A DNA stretch of 64,000 bases, from contig MNCI01023402.1 in assembly GCA_015680685.1 (NCBI GenBank), positions 418,758 through 482,757 on the forward strand, in the 5' to 3' direction. Source of the DNA: Gnetum montanum. Taxonomy: Eukaryota; Streptophyta; Gnetopsida; Gnetales; Gnetaceae. A program made the position numbers and the translations under genes. The notes under the pieces were generated by a model that was not told where the DNA came from, did not search any database, and was given only the letters and a program-made list of their open reading frames with translations. This document shows, piece after piece, positions 59,481-64,000 of this stretch (position 1 is the stretch's first letter; each line of letters opens with the position of its first letter).

Positions 59481-62005
59481 CAGTTAATTTCTGGGAAAGG
59501 TGACCTTCTTTGATCCAGTCGGTCACAGCATGCGTGAGCATGATTGTCTGGATGTTGGAGTGCTATTGTTGTTGGCTTGGAGGCTGCTCTGGTGGTGGAA
59601 TAGTGGAGGCGCTTGTAGGTTCAAAGGAATTGGCGACAGGTGTATGCGAGGGTATGTTCACATTGTTGGGTCGGAAAAAGGGACGTTTCTGTGGCTGGGG
59701 TTCTGGTCCACTTGGCTGGGGAGTCAGTTGCAAGTTAACAACCCTCGTAGCGTTTCGTTGCTACGACTGTGGCGGTATCTCTCCCTGCATTGGAGGTGTA
59801 GGTGGTAGCTGAGTGGGATGTGGTGGAGGAGTGGCAGGAGAAGGTGATGGAGGATAGAAGAGATGTGGGTTTTCCCCCCGGGTTGATGGATTGAGGGCAA
59901 AAATACTCCAGGGAGTGGTAATGAATTTGAAAGGCTGCATGGCTGGAAGAGTCCCTTGGAGAGATCGGTTGCTGAACATAGTACCCATAAGGATCTGGCT
60001 ATTTTTAAGGGTATTGCTACCTTGGAGGTGGCATCCCCCATGTTTGTGGGTGTTGCCACTATTGGAAGTATTCATACAGTTGCGGTGGCGTTCCACTTGG
60101 ATAGTATCCTTGCTGCTGCTTGTGGAATCGCCTAGAATTGCCTTATGGATAAGGAAACCTTCGGGGTGTTTGCCTTTGTGCCAAGCGAGGGTTCAATGTG
60201 TACACCTCAAACTATTGAAGATGTGACACCACAGGACAACATCCCTTAGGATGTTCATATTGGCATATGCCACATTCATCTTCCTCCTTGGTGTCAAAGT
60301 CTACAACCTGCCCTGCTACAGCAACCTTGCCCTTTCACTTATATTGGGCACGTCCAGCTTCCTTCTTCTTGCGCCGATCACGGTCATTACCTTGTGCTCT
60401 GGACTCCTCTACGATTTTCAAGACGCTTTGGACCCTTTCATCCAAAGAGTCCCACATCTTATCCACCTTTGCCAAAATTTCAGATGTGAACTTTTGTAAC
60501 GGAAAAGTCTTTCAGTTTACCACTATTTCCAGTGATGATTCTTCCTCCTCATAACAAAAACAGACTTTCCTTTTTCTAAGGGAAGGATCTCGGTTGAATT
60601 CTTCTGCACTCTCCTTTTTCCTAAGTTCTCCTTCCTCCTTGGCCACTTGTTCAATGAAGCGTTGCAGTTGATGGGCCCTGAGCTCTGACAGTTGCCCCTA
60701 GGCGTACATGCCAAGGGTCTTTCGTGTTTCAAAACAAAGCCCATCAATGATGTGGCGAAGCTGTGCCCACTGAGAGTAATCATGACCAGGGCACCGATGC
60801 AAGAACGAGTAGTACCTGCTCATGGCAGCATCCAAGGGTTCATGATTCCCTTGTTTCCAGCCTTGGATCTACCGTCTCAGGTTTGCCACTCTGGAGTATG
60901 CTTGATATTTTTCATTGAAAATTTCAAGCATTGTACTCCATCTTCTGATTGATTCTGGCTTTAAGGACCGGTACGAACTTTTAGCTTCTTTGATGAGTGT
61001 GCAAGGGAACAACTTCAGCCTTTGCCAATCATTGTCAATGTTTTGCAGGGTGCAGGCATCATGGAACACCTGCAGGTGGGTCTGCGGATCATAGTTGTAT
61101 CCCCCTTCAAATCTGGGGATGTTGTTCATATCAACGCGCTTGATCTGGCTATCCTTTATGTGCCTACTAGGAATTTGAACTACCTCAGAGATCTGGAGCA
61201 TACTCCGGGTAGCCAACAATGGCTCATCTAAATCATAGTCCTACTGAGGATCATGACGTCTGTGACGATTTCGGCTATCCTTCCTTTCATGCCGGTGAGC
61301 ATCACGCGATGGTTCACGTGCTTCCTCATGTTTCTCCTTTCGATCCTTCTGAACCTTTTTGCCCCCATCCTTTTGCTTCCTCCTACCCCAGTTATGATCA
61401 GAGCCTGAGCTGGATGAAGGAGAAGGAGAGCGAGAGGATGGAGAAGAAGGAGAGGGATCTCTCCCTCTACCTTGATGACAGTCCTAATCATCCAGTTCAT
61501 CCTTGCTATGTGACCCTCCATCCCCTTAGGAATCTTGGCCACCTAGGTGCTTGGAATGAATCATGGATTGGAGAACTTGATGCCCCAAGGGAAGTTCGAT
61601 TGAATGGGTGTCATGAAAGATGGGATCCCCATTGTCTGGCAACCCTTGCAGAAATAAGGGGTTACTGAATTGTTTCCCCTTCAGTAGTTCATATCTGTCC
61701 GCTTGCTGCTAATCTCTTACTCGTTGAGCCTCATTAGGATGATAGTCCCGGTAGTCATGGTCCTCCATGACATACTCTGCTCCAAGGCCCTAGATGCCCA
61801 ATCTGCCAATATTGTGAAATAGCATTGTAGGAGCTGATCAGTCTGGAGGATGTACAATATTGCCCTCCATGTCTCACCATCATAGATGCTCATCCTGATG
61901 TAGGATGAACGTGAAATCAGGGACGTACTCATCGGGATGCTTGTACACCACTCGACACTCTTGTGGCACCGGTGGGGTGGATATCTCCCTCCTGTGAGAA
62001 GACAT
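59481..62005 (-). pseudogene. E5 gag with RS-like N-terminal region
   Basis: The ATG at 62005 starts MSSHRREISTPP. HPDEYVPDFTFILHQDE follows (about 61950-61900). A low-complexity region rich in Ser, Arg, Lys, Asp and His (SPSSPSSRSPSPSSSS then KDRKEKHEEAREPSRD) spans about 61490-61260 and resembles RS/RD regions of splicing factors. The capsid core 61219-60869 is open (NNIPRFEGGYNYDPQTH, LFPCTLIKEAKSSY). The second capsid part runs to 60520; the knuckle-like CGICQYEHPKGC is at about 60277-60242; the Gln/Tyr/Pro tail lies at 60200-59724. Only a few stops and frameshifts. Confidence 0.85.
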
Positions 62006-62154
62006 GTTGGACGTTAGATGGTCCACGTAATCGATGTACCTTAATTCTAACTTTAATCCACCTAGCGTGCGTGAATGTTTCTATCATGGGTTCGTTCCAA
62101 TGACTTGAATGATAATTTCACTAAGGTTAGATGATGCATGTAAGACTTACAGTC

Positions 62155-62171
62155 CCTGCCAACGGCGCCAA
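62155..62171 (-). promoter_or_regulatory. E5 primer-binding site (tRNA-Asp type)
   Basis: Minus strand TTGGCGCCGTTGGCAGG directly inside the LTR. TGGCGCCGTTG is the canonical Athila/Tat PBS complementary to the tRNA-Asp 3' end, with CpG sites preserved. Confidence 0.9.
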
Positions 62172-63120
62172 TGATGAGTGGCTAGGTATGCCTACGTCTA
62201 ACCATACGAATCACGAGCGTTCATGCGCGACTCGATCAAAATTCATAGACTATAAGCACTTAACATACACCAGACTTCTAACTAGTGAAACCTTGGGTTA
62301 GAACGGTCGTTGTCATCCTAATCTCACCTGTGAGTTCTGTTTACGTTGGTTAAGTGAGATTAAGGCTAATGATTTTTATATCTTTTTAAATTATCTTTCG
62401 GCGACTAATTATCTTGGAAAATAAGGATAGAATATTAATTAATCTAAAATTATCCTAATCTAACTCTTAACTATTTCTAACATAAGTATTCGGTCCCATC
62501 TTCCGAGCATGTTCTGAGCATCTCCTAACACTTCTGAGTTACCAGACGTTAAGCGTCATTGGGTTTACTAAGTGTTTGATTTACGTTCGAGATGGTCGTA
62601 CTTATGGCCTTTACGAGCTACGAATGAACAATAACGATTAAAATAATAATAACAGAAACTTAAGTAATTAACATGTAACTAACAAAGCATAAATATATTA
62701 AACTACTAAATGCATAAAATATCTAAGTCCAAATGCTGCAAGGAATGCTTGAATAGTTCGTCTTTATTGCTATCACGCCGATGGGCTCAGATACATCAAT
62801 GCTCAAATAAAGAGCCGATCACTTTTCTTACACTTGCTGCAGGCACTTGGAAAATATTCTATCTCCAGCGAGAACAAACTGCAAGAGCTTCGCTACAACT
62901 AACTGAAAAGATGCCTAAATCAGGCAGAAGACCCTCTTATTTATAGGCCGAGATAGGTGGCTGTGTAAATGAGGCCACGTCGACGCAGGAAGGCCACGTC
63001 GATGGGCCCGCGTTGACGCAGGAAGGCCACATCGACGTGGCAGGCTACGTCAACGAGCCCGCTTCGACGCGGCCGCGTATACGCGGCCCAGTCGATACAT
63101 GACTTAATGACACTTCATCA
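62172..63120 (-). repeat. E5 5' LTR (minus orientation)
   Basis: 949 bp with TGATGAGTGG at the inner end and CACTTCATCA at the outer end (plus strand). U3 (62965-63100) is a dense tandem array of GGCCACGTCGACGCAGG-like units, including the perfect 18-bp palindrome GGCCGCGTATACGCGGCC at 63071-63088. TATA on the minus strand GCCTATAAATAAG at about 62936-62948. Close to the E1 3' LTR. Confidence 0.92.
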
Positions 63121-64000
63121 GTTGTGAACAAGGATGTGGATCTCTTGATGTACAGGAGAAGACACAACTCAATGTTGAGATAGCCAAGGATATCATAGTA
63201 TATTGTTAACACTATGACACTCACACATCACCATAAAGATAGCTTCAGATTGTACAACATTGTCTACCATCAAAGGTAATATAATGAAACATATAACCTC
63301 TACTCGTGTATTGTTAAATAAAATAAGGTTTGTACAAGTTTCATTGAAAGTTTCTTGATCATAGAGACACAAATGCTTAATAACAACCCATGTGATCATG
63401 TTCGATTTGACGCCATCATTAGCATGTATAAGCAGATTTAAAGACACTTTGATGATAATTTAGAGATACTTTATTTTACTCACGTAGACCATGTAAATGA
63501 CCTAAAAATGGTAGTGGATGCTTATTATCGTAGCAATAAAGTTCTTATATATTGGACAAGAAGTCATGGGTTTGATTCCATTAGACTTACACATCGTTGT
63601 GAATGCTTTAAAACAATGGTGGTGAGGTTGCACCATTGATGCCATGGACAAAGCTCATGTTGGGACAGGGTGAGCCGTCACTTTCACATTCCATAAAAAC
63701 GGAATTTGCATGGGGAAGTGGGGAGTCTCATTTCTGCGTGACAATGGAGATTGACTTCCCTATGCAATTCATCGGACATTTATCCGGTCTCACTACAATT
63801 TTGGAGCCATTTGCATAAAGAAAGCATCGTGAACATGAAATATGGCCCACGATAATCTCAGTTGCGAGGAAACCAGGGAAAACGCTTATATTTCAACAAC
63901 CCACGTATTGCAGAGGTTAATTTTGTTAATGATTATTTCAAAATTCATAGTCCATAGAAACGCTTACATTTCGCACATTTTAAACGTTGATATTTTCAAA
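63121..64000. other. Right flank of E5, mostly unassigned
   Basis: No element of the kinds above continues here. Short open frames at 63193-63447 (minus) and 63636-63818 (plus) have no recognisable domain. The segment about 63510-63620 may be a SINE. This could be original host DNA or part of another repeat. Confidence 0.5.
63510..63620 (+). mobile_element. Possible tRNA-derived SINE head
   Basis: GTAGCAATAAAG (about 63532-63543) resembles a degenerate Pol III A box, and AAGTCATGGGTTTGATTCC (63561-63579) matches the B-box context of plant SINEs (GGTTCGAATCC-like), at a plausible spacing of about 35 nt. No poly-A/T tail or flanking repeat was identified, so this is tentative. Confidence 0.3.

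Larger units (their letters stand above)
57547..63120 (-). mobile_element. Athila-like element E5 (minus strand), 3'-truncated
   Basis: Read on the minus strand: 5' LTR, PBS, gag, protease, RT, then a break inside RNase H at about 57547. Integrase, inter-ORF region, ORF3 and the 3' LTR are missing. It is the best-preserved copy (longest RT frame, CpG motifs kept in the LTR) and the same subfamily as E1. Orientation is opposite to E1. Confidence 0.92.

Noticed and set aside
61219-61668. Plus-strand open frame of 149 codons opposite E5 gag
   Set aside because: It is the antisense shadow of the RS-like Gag region, whose low-complexity codons leave the other strand open.
44609-62005. Envelope-like ORFs as true viral envelope proteins
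   Set aside because: No signal peptide, fusion peptide or membrane segment could be recognised in ORF3 or the C1 3' ORF; the name is used only for position.

Overview
This window is repeat-dense plant nuclear DNA. It is built almost entirely from decayed LTR retrotransposons, and I found no intact host gene. The evidence for a plant is Ty3/gypsy polyproteins of the Athila type (protease, RT with FMDD, RNase H and integrase in that order, and a tRNA-Asp-type primer-binding site), a Sirevirus-like Ty1/copia element with an initiator-Met-type primer-binding site, Tat-like gag/protease, and 3' ORFs that resemble the plant-transposon / envelope-like ORFs of plant elements. I cannot name the species. 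A large, heterochromatin-rich genome is likely, because almost every ORF is broken and most nonsense changes hit Gln (CAR) or Trp codons, as expected from deamination of methylated C.

Layout. 1-138: foreign fragment. 139-11383 (+): Athila-like element E1 without its 5' end: gag, PR, RT-RNase H, IN, a 2-kb inter-ORF region, ORF3, 3' LTR. Its LTR end joins directly onto the protease codons of a second element E2 (11384-20656, +), so E1 is nested in E2. 21473-28605 (+): Sirevirus-like copia element C1 with gag and a 3' envelope-like ORF but no recognisable pol. It carries two minus-strand Athila-type solo LTRs, each with a target-site duplication (25405-26264 and 27432-28448, the second inside its 3' LTR). 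28606 to about 37912 (-): element E3, with LTR, PBS, gag, PR and ORF3 but no pol. 37913-43524: poorly identifiable sequence holding a minus-strand gypsy integrase relic and a 173-bp tandem duplication. 43525-56011 (+): element E4 with both LTRs; its pol is replaced by a block containing an LTR-like palindrome array and a minus-strand Tat-like gag/protease. 56060-56998: gypsy RT fragment running in frame into a minisatellite. 57547-63120 (-): element E5 (LTR, PBS, gag, PR, RT), the best-preserved pol. 63121-64000: flank with a possible SINE.

The main biological signal is a recurring cassette in front of the last ORF. In E1, E2, E3 and also the unrelated copia element C1, the 3' ORF is preceded by a TATA box, and just upstream of it lie copies of the repeat motif found beside the TATA box of that element's own LTR (CGTATAC/GTCGAC in E1, GTCGACGAGG in E2, CAATATC in E3, AAGATGTCTC in C1). 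In E1 the leader contains a candidate 222-nt intron ending exactly at the ORF3 ATG. E2 lacks this intron precisely at the predicted junction. E3 has a homologous junction. This suggests that the 3' ORF is, or was, expressed from its own LTR-derived internal promoter through a spliced leader. Conserved companions are twin covarying hairpins, a 60-bp block found in three elements, a PPT-like tract just after pol, and stop codons shared at identical ORF3 and pol positions. All of this was read by eye; no alignment, database search or expression data were available.
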